A stretch of DNA of 37,830 nucleotides, from positions 1-37,830 of the forward strand of contig JASEHZ010000004.1 in the NCBI GenBank assembly GCA_030018585.1. Direction: 5' to 3'. Within the stretch, counting starts at the first letter, position 1; the number at the start of each line of letters is the position of its first letter. The stretch comes from Patescibacteria group bacterium. Lineage in GTDB: Bacteria; Patescibacteriota; Minisyncoccia; UBA6257; GWB1-50-10. The position numbers were made by a program, and so were the translations under genes. The notes beneath the pieces are model-generated. The model was not told the DNA's origin. It was given only the letters and a program-made list of their open reading frames with translations, and made no database searches. Below are positions 22,712 to 31,127 of the stretch, in pieces.

Positions 22712-23974
22712 CTAAGGCTGAAATAGAGTTTCCGGAATAAATTTAACTTCATCTACGCCGGAAAATTGCTTGGCGGTTTTTTCAATTTGAGCCCATAAAA
22801 GACCAACTCTACACGAACCGCCGGTTGTTTTGTTTGCCGGATCATCAAATTTTAAAGTTAAAACCCCGTCTTTTAAATTAGCACTCGATAATTTAAATCC
22901 GGCTAACGGAAATTCGGTTGTAAATCCTTCTTGTTTCTCTGCTTCTGAAATCTTCCCTTGAAGCAAAATTTTTATTGCGTCCTGAATTGGAGTCATGGAA
23001 ATTGAAACTGTCCGCAAAACCGGCAAAACCGCATCACTGCTACAAGAAGTATTTTTATCTTTATTTTTATTATAAAAATATAATTCTATTTTTTTGGATT
23101 TTTCGGCTTGATTATAGGCAAACTCAACTGGTATTCGATAGGTTTTTAAATTTTCCGGCAAACCGCTTGGATTGTCGCTTTCAAACAAAAGTTCACCAGT
23201 TTTAGTAGTTGATTTGTTAAAAATCAAGCTCGCTTCAAATTTTGTTGGCGGTTTCATCCAATCGCTTTTAGCATCAAGCCGCGCGTAGCCAAGCTCTTTT
23301 CCGTTCGAATCAAAAATCGTTACTTTGCCGGCCACGGCCTCAAAAACAGTCCAACCAGCATTTACCATCCCCAAAATTTTAACTGGCGAAGAAATTGCGC
23401 CGTTTGCTTCCGGTAAAATCACGGTTATTAAATCCGAATTGTCTTCTTCGTTTCTACCGACTATTTTTTGAAATTCGTCCCGAATACCTCTCAAAAATTT
23501 ACTTACTGCGGAAATACCATAATTGCCCAAATTACTTTTAACTGTTTCCAAAGATAGATTACCTAAAATATTGCGATGATTTTTTATTACGTCTTGTATT
23601 TTTTGACCCAACTCGTCTACTACGCCACTAACAGAACTTGATTTGATTTCCGTATATTTGCTAAGCGCGTGACTCAATTGATCTTGATATTTTTTTAGGG
23701 TTTTCTCCGCTAAATCAATTCTCCCCTCTTCAAGCATTTTTTTATATTCCGCGAACCGAACTTGAGCTAAATGCAAATATTGCTCGGCTTTATTTTTTGC
23801 CCCAAATGTAAAGAAAAGATTAATCTGTTCGCGCCAATTTTTCAAGAAATAAAAGGGGCTGTCCGGCGCGATATTTACTTCCGGCAGCAAATCTTGAACC
23901 CCGAAAACAAAAGATAAATTAAAAGCAAATGCTGTAAAAATGACTACGGCTAAAATTATTTTTTGAGATTTCAT
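22712..23974 (-). CDS. secreted DUF5667, Gmad2 and GerMN-like protein
   Basis: 420 residues from ATG 23974. Signal peptide or anchor at about 4-26. DUF5667-like domain at about 35-115 (PDSPFYFLKNWREQINLFF). A Gmad2-like Ig domain at about 195-265 (ISSPVKILGMVNAGWTVFE). A GerMN-like domain at the end (TPIQDAIKILLQGKISEAEK; GLLWAQIEKTAKQFSGVDEV). These last two domains occur together in spore germination and other envelope proteins; the role here is unknown. A longer reading to 24022 is rejected because TATAAT sits six bases before ATG 23974. Confidence 0.85.
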   Translation of the reverse strand: MKSQKIILAVVIFTAFAFNLSFVFGVQDLLPEVNIAPDSPFYFLKNWREQINLFFTFGAKNKAEQYLHLAQVRFAEYKKMLEEGRIDLAEKTLKKYQDQLSHALSKYTEIKSSSVSGVVDELGQKIQDVIKNHRNILGNLSLETVKSNLGNYGISAVSKFLRGIRDEFQKIVGRNEEDNSDLITVILPEANGAISSPVKILGMVNAGWTVFEAVAGKVTIFDSNGKELGYARLDAKSDWMKPPTKFEASLIFNKSTTKTGELLFESDNPSGLPENLKTYRIPVEFAYNQAEKSKKIELYFYNKNKDKNTSCSSDAVLPVLRTVSISMTPIQDAIKILLQGKISEAEKQEGFTTEFPLAGFKLSSANLKDGVLTLKFDDPANKTTGGSCRVGLLWAQIEKTAKQFSGVDEVKFIPETLFQP

Positions 23975-23980
23975 AAGTTT

Positions 23981-23986
23981 ATTATA
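23981..23986 (-). promoter_or_regulatory. -10 box of the 22712 gene, leaderless type
   Basis: TATAAT on the minus strand, followed by AAACTT and the ATG at 23974. It decides the start codon of this gene. The -35 region is only T-rich. Confidence 0.65.
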
Positions 23987-24012
23987 ACAAAAAAATATGC
24001 TCATAAAAATAT

Positions 24013-24046
24013 AAAAGCCCAAACGTTTGTGTCCGGGCTTTTTCGT
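24013..24046. terminator. terminator after the small three-gene operon
   Basis: AAAAGCCC and GGGCTTTT arms around a 14-base loop. On the minus strand it lies about 50 bases beyond the stop of the last operon gene (24098) and is followed by ATATTTTT; on the plus strand by TTTTTCG. It insulates the leaderless promoter of the next gene. Confidence 0.75.
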
Positions 24047-24097
24047 CGAGTTCCTTAATCTCGACTTAATTATTTTAGAGCTTTAAGTTCACGCGTG

Positions 24098-24289
24098 TCA
24101 CTGACCATCTTTTATATTCTTCAATAGGTATAAAGCTTGGCCAATCCCTATTAATATCAATCCTCCCATCAAATAAAGAACGAAGAGAAGATCCCCCCGA
24201 TTAATCATACCTAAGTTACTTAAGAAGCTAGTTACTACCATTAAGAATCCTAGTAGTACAAGAATGGCTGAAGTCCCTCTTATTATCAT
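24098..24289 (-). CDS. small two-helix membrane protein, third gene of operon
   Basis: 63 residues with two hydrophobic helices (about 6-27 and 34-56) and a short polar loop. No family recognised. AGGAG lies about 12 bases before the ATG, in the end of the previous gene, which stops only two bases earlier. Coupled translation is likely. Confidence 0.65.
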   Translation of the reverse strand: MIIRGTSAILVLLGFLMVVTSFLSNLGMINRGDLLFVLYLMGGLILIGIGQALYLLKNIKDGQ

Positions 24290-24291
24290 AG

Positions 24292-24513
24292 CTACTTCAC
24301 TCCTTCCTGACTTCGGCTAATAGTAAGTTCCTGGATTGATAATCCAAAAACTTCTTTAAAATCAGCTTCGCGTCGAAGAAGGCGAATCTCCTCGGGTAAT
24401 GGCCGGTCGCCGTTCGAAAAGGGAACAAACATTTCGAAACCAACATCAACAACGATAGCACCAGCTTCTCTTAGTTTTGCTATGAGAACAAATAACATTT
24501 CGTCTGTTCCCAT
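24292..24513 (-). CDS. small unknown soluble protein, second gene of operon
   Basis: 73 residues, soluble, mixed charge, no domain recognised: LFVLIAKLREAGAIVVDVGF, then NGDRPLPEEIRLLRREADF. The start could be the first ATG (24513) or the one five codons later (24498); neither has a clear binding site. It lies 21 bases after the first operon gene and two bases before the third. Confidence 0.55.
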   Translation of the reverse strand: MGTDEMLFVLIAKLREAGAIVVDVGFEMFVPFSNGDRPLPEEIRLLRREADFKEVFGLSIQELTISRSQEGVK

Positions 24514-24534
24514 AAGCCATGTATCGCGATGATA

Positions 24535-24741
24535 TCAATATTGATCTCCTGCAAACACAAAGACCGTGAGCGAACGTTTTTCTTTAGCGATTGCCGAATT
24601 GAGAAATTTCTCAACGCTTTCTTTTGATTGGCGAAGCGTTTCCAGTTGTTTGTAGGTGTTTTGATCCGCGATAGCAAATACTCCGCGATTCTGGGCAATA
24701 TAGTACACCTGTCCCGTATGATGAATCAATCTTGGGTCCAT
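24535..24741 (-). CDS. small unknown soluble protein, first gene of operon
   Basis: 68 residues. A predicted beta part (GQVYYIAQNRGVFAIADQ) followed by a helix (YKQLETLRQSKESVEKFLNS) and a strand end. No family recognised. Strong binding site AAAGGAAAA with good spacing to ATG. It is the first gene behind a 150-base structured leader and a good promoter. Confidence 0.7.
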   Translation of the reverse strand: MDPRLIHHTGQVYYIAQNRGVFAIADQNTYKQLETLRQSKESVEKFLNSAIAKEKRSLTVFVFAGDQY

Positions 24742-24890
24742 AATATTTTCCTTTCTTTTTATTTGGACGTGATCGATTTTTTTCTACTTACTTTTCTAGA
24801 AAACTATTTAGCGTAAATAGAAAAACCTTGGCCGGTGATTAATCACTACAATCCTACAGTAGGTTTGTAATTCTTCGGTTTTTAAAAAAC
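24742..24890 (-). promoter_or_regulatory. structured 5' leader of the small operon
   Basis: About 150 bases from the likely start of transcription to the first ATG. It contains an outer stem AAAAACC/GGTTTTT (24821-24883) closing two inner hairpins (TACAAxCCTAC-type and GTGATTAATCAC), then CTATTTA-CG-TAAATAG and the palindrome TTTTCTAGAAAA. The GGTTTTT end could also act as a weak attenuator. I do not recognise a known riboswitch class. Confidence 0.5.
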
Positions 24891-24896
24891 ACTATA

Positions 24897-24926
24897 ATTA
24901 TACACTATTATATAGTAATTTATCAA
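24897..24926 (-). promoter_or_regulatory. promoter of the small three-gene operon
   Basis: TTGATA (24926-24921), an 18-base spacer and TATAAT (24902-24897) on the minus strand. A good match to sigma-70. Confidence 0.7.
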
Positions 24927-24958
24927 TAGCGGGGAAAAAGAAAAATATGAGGTAAAAC

Positions 24959-26776
24959 CTACTTAATTACAGCGCGGATGCGCCTTACGCCCGCCGAGCT
25001 TGCTTCTTCTTTTATAATCTTAAAACTGCCGATTTCGCGGGTGTTTTTTACATGCGGTCCGCCGCAAATTTCTTTTGAATAATCACCGATAAAATAAACT
25101 TTTAATTTGTTCCCTAGTTGCGCGTATTTATCCTCAAAAATGCCATGCGCGCCTTTTGCCTTTGCTTCTTCAACCGTCAAAAGCTCAAAATGCACCGGCA
25201 GTTCTTCTTTGATTTTTTGATTGACTATTTTTTCCAAATTCGCAATTTCATCGTCCGTAAGTTTCCGCGGGCACGCAAAATCAAACCGCAGACGCTCGGG
25301 CGTTATATTAGCTCCTTTTTGATCAACTGTGCCGCCTAAAATGTCCGTTAAAGCCTGATGAAGAAGATGGGTGACGGTATGAAGCTTAACCACTTCTTCT
25401 GAATTATCAGCCAGGCCGCCCTTGAATTTCCCAGCCGAAGCAGTCCGGGAAAGTTCTTGATGTTTTTTATAACTTTCGTTGTATTCTTCTTCGGTCTCCA
25501 GACTAAATATATAGCCGCCTTTTTCTGCGACCATTTTCATCTGCGCCCAACTTACTCCAAGAGATTGACGTATATCGAATAGAGATTTCCCACTCAAATC
25601 AATCTCACCGGGCTTGTTATTAGTTGGCCATACCTTTTTGGGTTTAAAATCGTTATATAGTTTTCTTAGATCTGACACATCTCTAATAAGTTTTAATATT
25701 TCAGAATAGTCCTCTGCTTCTTTTAAAAGAACTGAAAGAATATTATTTTTCTTATTTAATAACTCTGGATAATCATTTCTATAGATTTCAATAACTTTAT
25801 TAACCGGTTCTAGAAAAAAATTCACGTTTATAGATCCTTCAATAAATAAATAATGGACTGTCATAGCATCGCGTATAAGACGTCTAGGAATATAATTTCT
25901 CTCTTCTTTGCCGGGTATTACCCCATCAGCAATTAAAAAGCACACAGCTTTTATATGATCCGCAACAATATATACCTTACGCTCATCATAATAAGAAGTA
26001 GCACGTTTCTTTAAAGCATCAATAATAGGTACAAATAATTCGGTTTCATAAACTGATTGTTTTCCATTCAATACTACTAACGTTCTCTCTAGTCCCATCC
26101 CCGTATCAACGTTTTTTTGTTTTAATTGCTCAAATCTACCATCAGCAGTTTTGTTATACTGCATAAACACATCATTCCAGATCTCAACCCAACCGCTTTT
26201 ATTATCACCCGTAGTTAAAGGTTCTGGCTCACCCTCGCCAGTCCAATAAAACATTTCAGTATCTGGTCCGCAAGGTCCAGTAATACCTGCCGGCCCCCAC
26301 CAATTATCTTTTTTGCCAAAAAAATAAATCCGGTTCTTAGGAATTCCTAATGCTTCCCAAACTTTCGATGATTCTTCATCGCGCGGTGCATCGCTATCTC
26401 CCACAAAACAAGAAACAGCCAATTTTTCTTTTGGCAATTTTAATACCTTAGTCAAAAACTCAAAACTCCATTCAATTGCTTCTTTTTTCCAATAGTCGCC
26501 GAAAGACCAATTGCCGAGCATTTCAAAAAAAGTTAAATGAACATCATCGCCTACCTCATCAATATCGCCGGTTCGAATACATTTTTGCACTGAAGCAACC
26601 CGCTTGCCGCCGGGATGAACCTCACCTAAAAGATAAGGCACTAAAGGATGCATACCGGCCGTAGTAAAAAGCACGGTCGAGTCATTTTCCGGAATTAAAG
26701 AAGCCGAAGGAATAATCGTGTGCCCCTTACTTTTAAAAAAATCAAAAAAAAGTTTTTTTAATTCTCCTGATTTCAT
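24959..26776 (-). CDS. alaS: alanyl-tRNA synthetase, short form
   Basis: 605 residues from ATG 26776 (a TTG two codons earlier is possible). Charges tRNA-Ala. Class II catalytic core at the start (LFFDFFKSKGHTIIPSASLI; FTTAGMHPLVPYLLG; HLTFFEMLGNWSFGDYWKKE), then the helical tRNA-binding part and an editing domain with HTVTHLLH and CGGPHV zinc-type motifs. It ends at RRIRAVIK, so the C-Ala (DHHA1) part found in full-length enzymes of about 875 residues is missing, as known for other CPR bacteria. Follows rpoD by about 16 bases. The tRNA-Ala at 50 has the G3:U70 identity pair. Confidence 0.96.
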   Translation of the reverse strand: MKSGELKKLFFDFFKSKGHTIIPSASLIPENDSTVLFTTAGMHPLVPYLLGEVHPGGKRVASVQKCIRTGDIDEVGDDVHLTFFEMLGNWSFGDYWKKEAIEWSFEFLTKVLKLPKEKLAVSCFVGDSDAPRDEESSKVWEALGIPKNRIYFFGKKDNWWGPAGITGPCGPDTEMFYWTGEGEPEPLTTGDNKSGWVEIWNDVFMQYNKTADGRFEQLKQKNVDTGMGLERTLVVLNGKQSVYETELFVPIIDALKKRATSYYDERKVYIVADHIKAVCFLIADGVIPGKEERNYIPRRLIRDAMTVHYLFIEGSINVNFFLEPVNKVIEIYRNDYPELLNKKNNILSVLLKEAEDYSEILKLIRDVSDLRKLYNDFKPKKVWPTNNKPGEIDLSGKSLFDIRQSLGVSWAQMKMVAEKGGYIFSLETEEEYNESYKKHQELSRTASAGKFKGGLADNSEEVVKLHTVTHLLHQALTDILGGTVDQKGANITPERLRFDFACPRKLTDDEIANLEKIVNQKIKEELPVHFELLTVEEAKAKGAHGIFEDKYAQLGNKLKVYFIGDYSKEICGGPHVKNTREIGSFKIIKEEASSAGVRRIRAVIK

Positions 26777-26792
26777 TTCCAAATATTTTTTA

Positions 26793-27995
26793 TTAATATC
26801 CTTCTAATTTTTTTACCTTGGAGTGTTCTCTTATTTTTTGAAGCGCTTTAGCTTCAATCTGACGAATTCTTTCGCGGGTGACGCCAAAAACTTTCCCCAC
26901 TTCTTCCAAAGTATGGGTAATACCATCTTCCAAGCCGAAACGCATAGCAAGGATTTTTTGTTCCCGTTCCGCCAGATCAACCAGCACTTCCTTAATTTGA
27001 TCGCGCAAAAGCGCCAAATTCGCGAGCTGATCCGGACTCATGCTTGTTTCATCTTTAATAAAATCAGAAAGAGTAGAATCTTCATCATCATCGCCAACCG
27101 GCGATTCTAAAGAAATCACTTCCTGGGAAATTTTCTGAATATAATGGACTTTTTCAACATCCATACCCATTTCTGTGGCAATTTCTTCCGGCAGAGGCTC
27201 ACGGCCAAGTTCCTGCATTAACCGCCGCTTGGTTTGCGTATATTTGGTAATTGTCTCAACCATATGAACCGGGATGCGGATAGTGCGCGAATAATCAGCA
27301 AGCGCTCTTGTTACCGCTTGCCTAATCCACCACGTGGCGTAAGTCGAAAATTTAAAACCTTTGTGGTAATCAAATTTATCAACCGCACGCGACAAACCAA
27401 TATTCCCCTCTTGAATTAAATCTAAAATGCCCAAATGCGGACTGCGGTTAACATAACGTTTGGCAATTGAAACTACCAAACGCAAATTAGCTTGAATAAG
27501 TTTTTTTCTTGAAATTTCATCACCCCGCTCGATGCGTTTAGCTAATTCTTTTTCCTCTTTTGAATTAAGAAGCGGCGTCCGGCCGATTTCTTTTAAATAC
27601 ATTTGTACCGCATCCGGCAAATCCGTATCAAACCGCGTGGCCTCTTGAAGCTCTTTTACAGTTACTTCTTCGCGGTCTTTGGTTACTTGTTTCACTAAAG
27701 GACTTGATTCCTGGATTTTGATTCCTTCTTTATCGAGCCGCGCATAAACTCTTTCCAAAAACGGCAGGTTTTTTTCTATTTGCGGAAAATAATTTAAAAC
27801 TTCAGCATCGGTCACAAAACCGCGGCTTCGGCCCCGCCTTATTAAATCGTTCAAACTCTGTCCGTATTCTTCCTCTAGAAGAAATTGCTTTTTGGTTTTG
27901 TGATGTTTTATTTCTTTTTTTGCTTTCTTTTTACTGACTTTCAAATATTTTCTAAAACGCTTTTTAGTTGATTTTTTGGAAGTTCTTTTTACCAT
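26793..27995 (-). CDS. rpoD: primary sigma factor of RNA polymerase
   Basis: 400 residues. Lys-rich start, region 1.2 ([16 protein letters not shown]), region 2 with promoter-melting block ([36 protein letters not shown], about 192-227), region 3 and region 4 ([20 protein letters not shown]). The helix that reads the -10 box is intact, in line with the many TATAAT boxes in the window. dnaG-rpoD is a classical order. Confidence 0.97.
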   Translation of the reverse strand: MVKRTSKKSTKKRFRKYLKVSKKKAKKEIKHHKTKKQFLLEEEYGQSLNDLIRRGRSRGFVTDAEVLNYFPQIEKNLPFLERVYARLDKEGIKIQESSPLVKQVTKDREEVTVKELQEATRFDTDLPDAVQMYLKEIGRTPLLNSKEEKELAKRIERGDEISRKKLIQANLRLVVSIAKRYVNRSPHLGILDLIQEGNIGLSRAVDKFDYHKGFKFSTYATWWIRQAVTRALADYSRTIRIPVHMVETITKYTQTKRRLMQELGREPLPEEIATEMGMDVEKVHYIQKISQEVISLESPVGDDDEDSTLSDFIKDETSMSPDQLANLALLRDQIKEVLVDLAEREQKILAMRFGLEDGITHTLEEVGKVFGVTRERIRQIEAKALQKIREHSKVKKLEGY

Positions 27996-28040
27996 ATGGA
28001 TTCTTCTATTATGCGACGGTTTTAAAAATTTAGCAAAATT

Positions 28041-29762
28041 TTACGTTTTAACCCGATTTTTTAAATCATCTATCCTTTTAGATAGTAAAGAAAATTTTTC
28101 CATTAATTCTGGCGATTCTTCTTCGTTGTCCCCCTTTTTAACTTTCATTTCTCTACTTTTGCTCTGCAAATCTAACCGTTCTTTCTTCAAAGATTCAATT
28201 TGTAATTCAATTAAAAGTTCGCCGAATTCTTCGTTGATTTCTTTCTGATCTTCACTTTGGATCATGCTTGATAGCATTTGAAATTTTGCTGCTTCCGATG
28301 ATTTTGGATCATTAAAAACTTTTCTGTAGATTAACGGTAAGAATTCAATATATTTTTTTGTTCTTTCAAAAAAATCATCCCCGCTAAAAGCAATGGCAAG
28401 CAAGCGATCGGCAATTAAATTTATTCTTTCATTGGAAACTTTAACATTTTCTTCTTGTTCTTCGACTCCACGCTGGGGAATTTTCTCATCGGGCATTTCT
28501 GATATTTCTGAAAGCAAAACTGTTTCCGAAATACCGGAAAATTTTGCAAGCTCCCGAATAAGGCTGTTTTGCTCAACGGCGCTTTTAACTTTTTTAATCA
28601 ATTGAAGCAAATAACGAAGCAGTCTTTTTTCTGAAACTCTATCGCCGTCACTTTCTCCCTTTTTAAAATAATGGCTGAAAATATAAGTAAATGCTGGTTT
28701 TGTTTCTGCCACAACTTTTTTGAAATTTTCGGGATTTTCTTTTACAGCTTCAGCCGGATCTTTGTATTTGCCCAAATCCATTGCTTTAACATGAAAATCA
28801 AACGCGCTAATTGCTTCCAGACTCCGTTCCAACGCTTTTAAACCGGCCTCGTCATTATCAAAACTCAAAATCACAGTATCGGCTAACCGCCGCAATCGTT
28901 CCAGGTGATAAGCCGTAAGCCCCGTGCCAGAAACCGACACCGCGTTTTTAACACCTGTTTGCCACGACATTAAAAAATCCATTTGCCCTTCAACCAGCAA
29001 AACCGATTTTGCCCTGGCAATTTCATTTTTCGATTTATGGAAACCGTAAAGCGCTTTTGATTTATTAAAAATCGGAGTTTCGGGGCTATTCAAATATTTC
29101 GGCATATCGCTTGGCCCGCGGACCAAACTCTCAAGAAACCGGCCGGTAAAAGCGATTGTCCGGCCAACTTGATTGCAAATCGGAAAAATAAGCCGGCTCT
29201 GAAAACGATCACGATAAAGCCCGGAGGTATTTTTATTAGTAAGTCCAGCTCGGACAATATCCTGAATATCAAAACCTTTATGAATCAAATAAACCGTAAG
29301 CGCTTCACCGCCCGGCGCAAACCCAAGTTCAAATTCATCAATCGTATCTTTCATCAAACCGCGATTCTTTAAATAATCCTGCGCATTTTTATTCTTGAAT
29401 AATTCCTGTTTGTAAAATTCTTTGGCTGCTTCGTGAATGTCAAAAAGCGCGCCAAATTCCCGTTCGGCTTGCAAACCCATTGATTGAAGAGTAATGCCTG
29501 CTCGTTCGGCTAAAAACCTTAACGCTTCCGGAAATTCAAGATTTTCATAACGCATCGCAAAACCAATTACATCGCCGCCCGCGCCGCAACCAAAACAATG
29601 CCAAATTTGCCGCTCGGGCGAAACGATAAAAGACGGGGTCTTTTCCTGATGAAAGGGACAAATTGCTTTAAAATTTTTTCCAGCCGGCGAAAGCGTTAAA
29701 TAAGAACGCAAAAAATCAACGAGTTCAATTTTCTCTTTAATAAGATCAATGTCTTTTGCCAT
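28041..29762 (-). CDS. dnaG: DNA primase
   Basis: 573 residues. Zinc domain C35-H38-C56-C59 (CPFHQEK; CFGCGAGGDVIGF). TOPRIM core with E258 (LLVEGQMDF), D302 and D304 (LSFDNDEAGLKA). A less conserved C-terminal part would bind DnaB. Makes RNA primers for replication. First of the dnaG-rpoD-alaS row. Upstream, TTGCTC-17-TAAACT four bases before ATGAAATGG could be its promoter, leaving almost no leader. Confidence 0.97.
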   Translation of the reverse strand: MAKDIDLIKEKIELVDFLRSYLTLSPAGKNFKAICPFHQEKTPSFIVSPERQIWHCFGCGAGGDVIGFAMRYENLEFPEALRFLAERAGITLQSMGLQAEREFGALFDIHEAAKEFYKQELFKNKNAQDYLKNRGLMKDTIDEFELGFAPGGEALTVYLIHKGFDIQDIVRAGLTNKNTSGLYRDRFQSRLIFPICNQVGRTIAFTGRFLESLVRGPSDMPKYLNSPETPIFNKSKALYGFHKSKNEIARAKSVLLVEGQMDFLMSWQTGVKNAVSVSGTGLTAYHLERLRRLADTVILSFDNDEAGLKALERSLEAISAFDFHVKAMDLGKYKDPAEAVKENPENFKKVVAETKPAFTYIFSHYFKKGESDGDRVSEKRLLRYLLQLIKKVKSAVEQNSLIRELAKFSGISETVLLSEISEMPDEKIPQRGVEEQEENVKVSNERINLIADRLLAIAFSGDDFFERTKKYIEFLPLIYRKVFNDPKSSEAAKFQMLSSMIQSEDQKEINEEFGELLIELQIESLKKERLDLQSKSREMKVKKGDNEEESPELMEKFSLLSKRIDDLKNRVKT

Positions 29763-29824
29763 TTCATTAAAAGTTTAACCCGTTATAAATCTTAGAGCAA
29801 CTTTTATATATAATATTTGCAATA

Positions 29825-29877
29825 AATAAAATAAGGATTTAAAATCTTGATAGATCTAAAAAATAAAATAAGGATTT
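29825..29877 (+). repeat. 16-bp direct repeat carrying plsY ribosome binding site
   Basis: AATAAAATAAGGATTT occurs at 29825-29840 and 29862-29877. The second copy supplies AAGGA ten bases before the plsY ATG. The first stands before a TTG (29847) that opens a 13-codon frame ending in a TGA which overlaps the plsY ATG as ATGA, so it could be a coupled leader peptide. Confidence 0.5.
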
Positions 29878-29884
29878 TAGAATT

Positions 29885-30502
29885 ATGACTATCTTTGCTG
29901 TTTTGGGTATTCTTTGGGCCTTTTTCCTTGGCTCAATCCCGACTGGCTATATCTTGGGAAAAATAAAGGGTGCCGATATCAGAAATTCTGGCAGCGGCAA
30001 TATTGGCGCTACCAATGCCTTTCGAACATTTGGTAAACTAATTGGCTTGCTTGTCCTTATTTTTGATATTTTTAAGGGCTGGTTCTCGGTCGCGATTATT
30101 TACAAAATTGCTTTTGCGCCATTTATTGCTGATTATGATCCGAATTTAATTAAGGCCTTGCTTGGTGTTGTTGTTATTGCTGGTCATATTTGGACACCAT
30201 TTTTAAATTTCAAAGGCGGCAAGGGCGTAGCTACGGCTTTTGGCGTAATGATCGCAACGGACTTTTCGTTGACAGCTATTGGCTTTGGCGCATTTATCAT
30301 TACTCTTATTGCCACTCGTTATGTTTCCGCCGGATCCTTAATTGCGGTGCTTGCTATTTGGGCGTTGTCAATAAGTTTTGCCTTCCCGCGAGCTGTTATA
30401 TTGCTTACAATTTTCATATTTATTGTAATTTGGCTAAGACATCTATCGAATATAAAACGAATATTAAAAGGCACCGAAAGAAAAATCAAAAAAATTATCT
30501 AA
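29885..30502 (+). CDS. plsY: glycerol-3-phosphate acyltransferase PlsY
   Basis: 205 residues, polytopic. PlsY moves acyl groups from acyl-phosphate to glycerol-3-phosphate in the membrane, the first step of phospholipid synthesis. Motif 1 SGSGNIGATNAFR (35-47), motif 2 around GHIWTPFLNFKGGKGVATAF (about 100-119) and the later basic end KRILKGTERKIKK. PlsX and fatty acid genes are not in the window. Good binding site AAGGA. A terminator follows. Confidence 0.95.
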   Translation: MTIFAVLGILWAFFLGSIPTGYILGKIKGADIRNSGSGNIGATNAFRTFGKLIGLLVLIFDIFKGWFSVAIIYKIAFAPFIADYDPNLIKALLGVVVIAGHIWTPFLNFKGGKGVATAFGVMIATDFSLTAIGFGAFIITLIATRYVSAGSLIAVLAIWALSISFAFPRAVILLTIFIFIVIWLRHLSNIKRILKGTERKIKKII

Positions 30503-30504
30503 AA

Positions 30505-30536
30505 AATACCCCGCTAATTAGCGGGGCGTTTTTATT
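30505..30536. terminator. bidirectional terminator plsY / ferritin-like gene
   Basis: CCCCGCTAATTAGCGGGG at 30509-30526 with T-rich and A-rich sides (CGTTTTTATTC). It lies between convergent genes and should serve both. Confidence 0.88.
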
Positions 30537-30819
30537 CTTTTCCGGTTATTTCATCAACTTCTTTTTTGCCTTTTTCAAGCTCCTCTGCCTGCTCTTTATC
30601 TTCCTTTAAAAGCATGGCTTGAAACTCGCCAACATGAGTTTTTTCTTCTTTAGCAATATCCAAGAAAAGCTCTTTAATATCCGGCCGGTCAGTAAAAGAC
30701 GCAAGCTGTTCATAAAGATTAACCGCGTCAAGTTCGGCAATCATACCAACTCTTAAAAGTTCTTTATCCAAATCCTCTTTTTTAACTTTTTTAAAATCAA
30801 CTGGGATACTTGATAACAT
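30532..30819 (-). CDS. half-length ferritin-like protein
   Basis: 95 residues, all helical. A Glu-rich pair of helices: VGMIAELDAVNLYEQLASF (about 24-42) and ELFLDIAKEEKTHVGEFQAM (about 50-69), with the E-x(n)-ExxH pattern (EEKTH) of ferritin-like iron sites. A full ferritin has four helices, so this must pair up to complete a di-iron site, as in rubrerythrin-like half domains and encapsulated ferritins. No encapsulin gene is seen in the window. Likely iron binding or oxygen defence; exact class unsure. Confidence 0.72.
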   Translation of the reverse strand: MLSSIPVDFKKVKKEDLDKELLRVGMIAELDAVNLYEQLASFTDRPDIKELFLDIAKEEKTHVGEFQAMLLKEDKEQAEELEKGKKEVDEITGKE

Positions 30820-30830
30820 TTTTGTTTTTA

Positions 30831-31015
30831 CCCCTCACCTCTCAAAGATTGTTTAATACACAAAACCAAAAAACATATTTATGAATCACAAACAATTAAA
30901 AACAGTAAATTTAAAAACATTTCTTTGGTCACGAAGTGACTTATCTTCGAAGAGTAAGAGATTTATTCTTCAAACTTTAGTTTTTCGACCATTTGAAACA
31001 TCTAATTTATTCTAA
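30831..31015 (+). repeat. repeat copy related to the rplN-rplX element
   Basis: Starts CCCCTCAC at 30831 like the left arm of the rplN-rplX element and contains the 33-base block shared with it (30880-30912, one mismatch). The hairpin GTCAC-GAA-GTGAC follows. No right arm GTGAGGG is found, so this copy has lost that end or has been cut. The rest of 31016-31127 holds only a small hairpin (GCGTG/CACGC). Confidence 0.65.
30881..31015 (+). CDS. candidate small protein, MNHKQLKT type
   Basis: A 44-codon ORF starting MNHKQLKTVNLK, with LWSRSD at 15-20. It matches the mini-cistron before rplX in 12 of the first 20 or so codons, in the same frame and with the A/G difference giving Ile to Val. The second half is unique. 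It does not end next to a start codon: the next gene begins 112 bases later. No clear promoter or binding site. Confidence 0.33.
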   Translation: MNHKQLKTVNLKTFLWSRSDLSSKSKRFILQTLVFRPFETSNLF

Positions 31016-31127
31016 TATACTATTTAATAGCAAATCAACATATGGCGTGGCTTAAAATGTCACGCAATTAGACCCATTTTCGCTCTTTAATCGACATGCA
31101 TAGCAAAGAAAGCAAAGGCCGAAAAAA

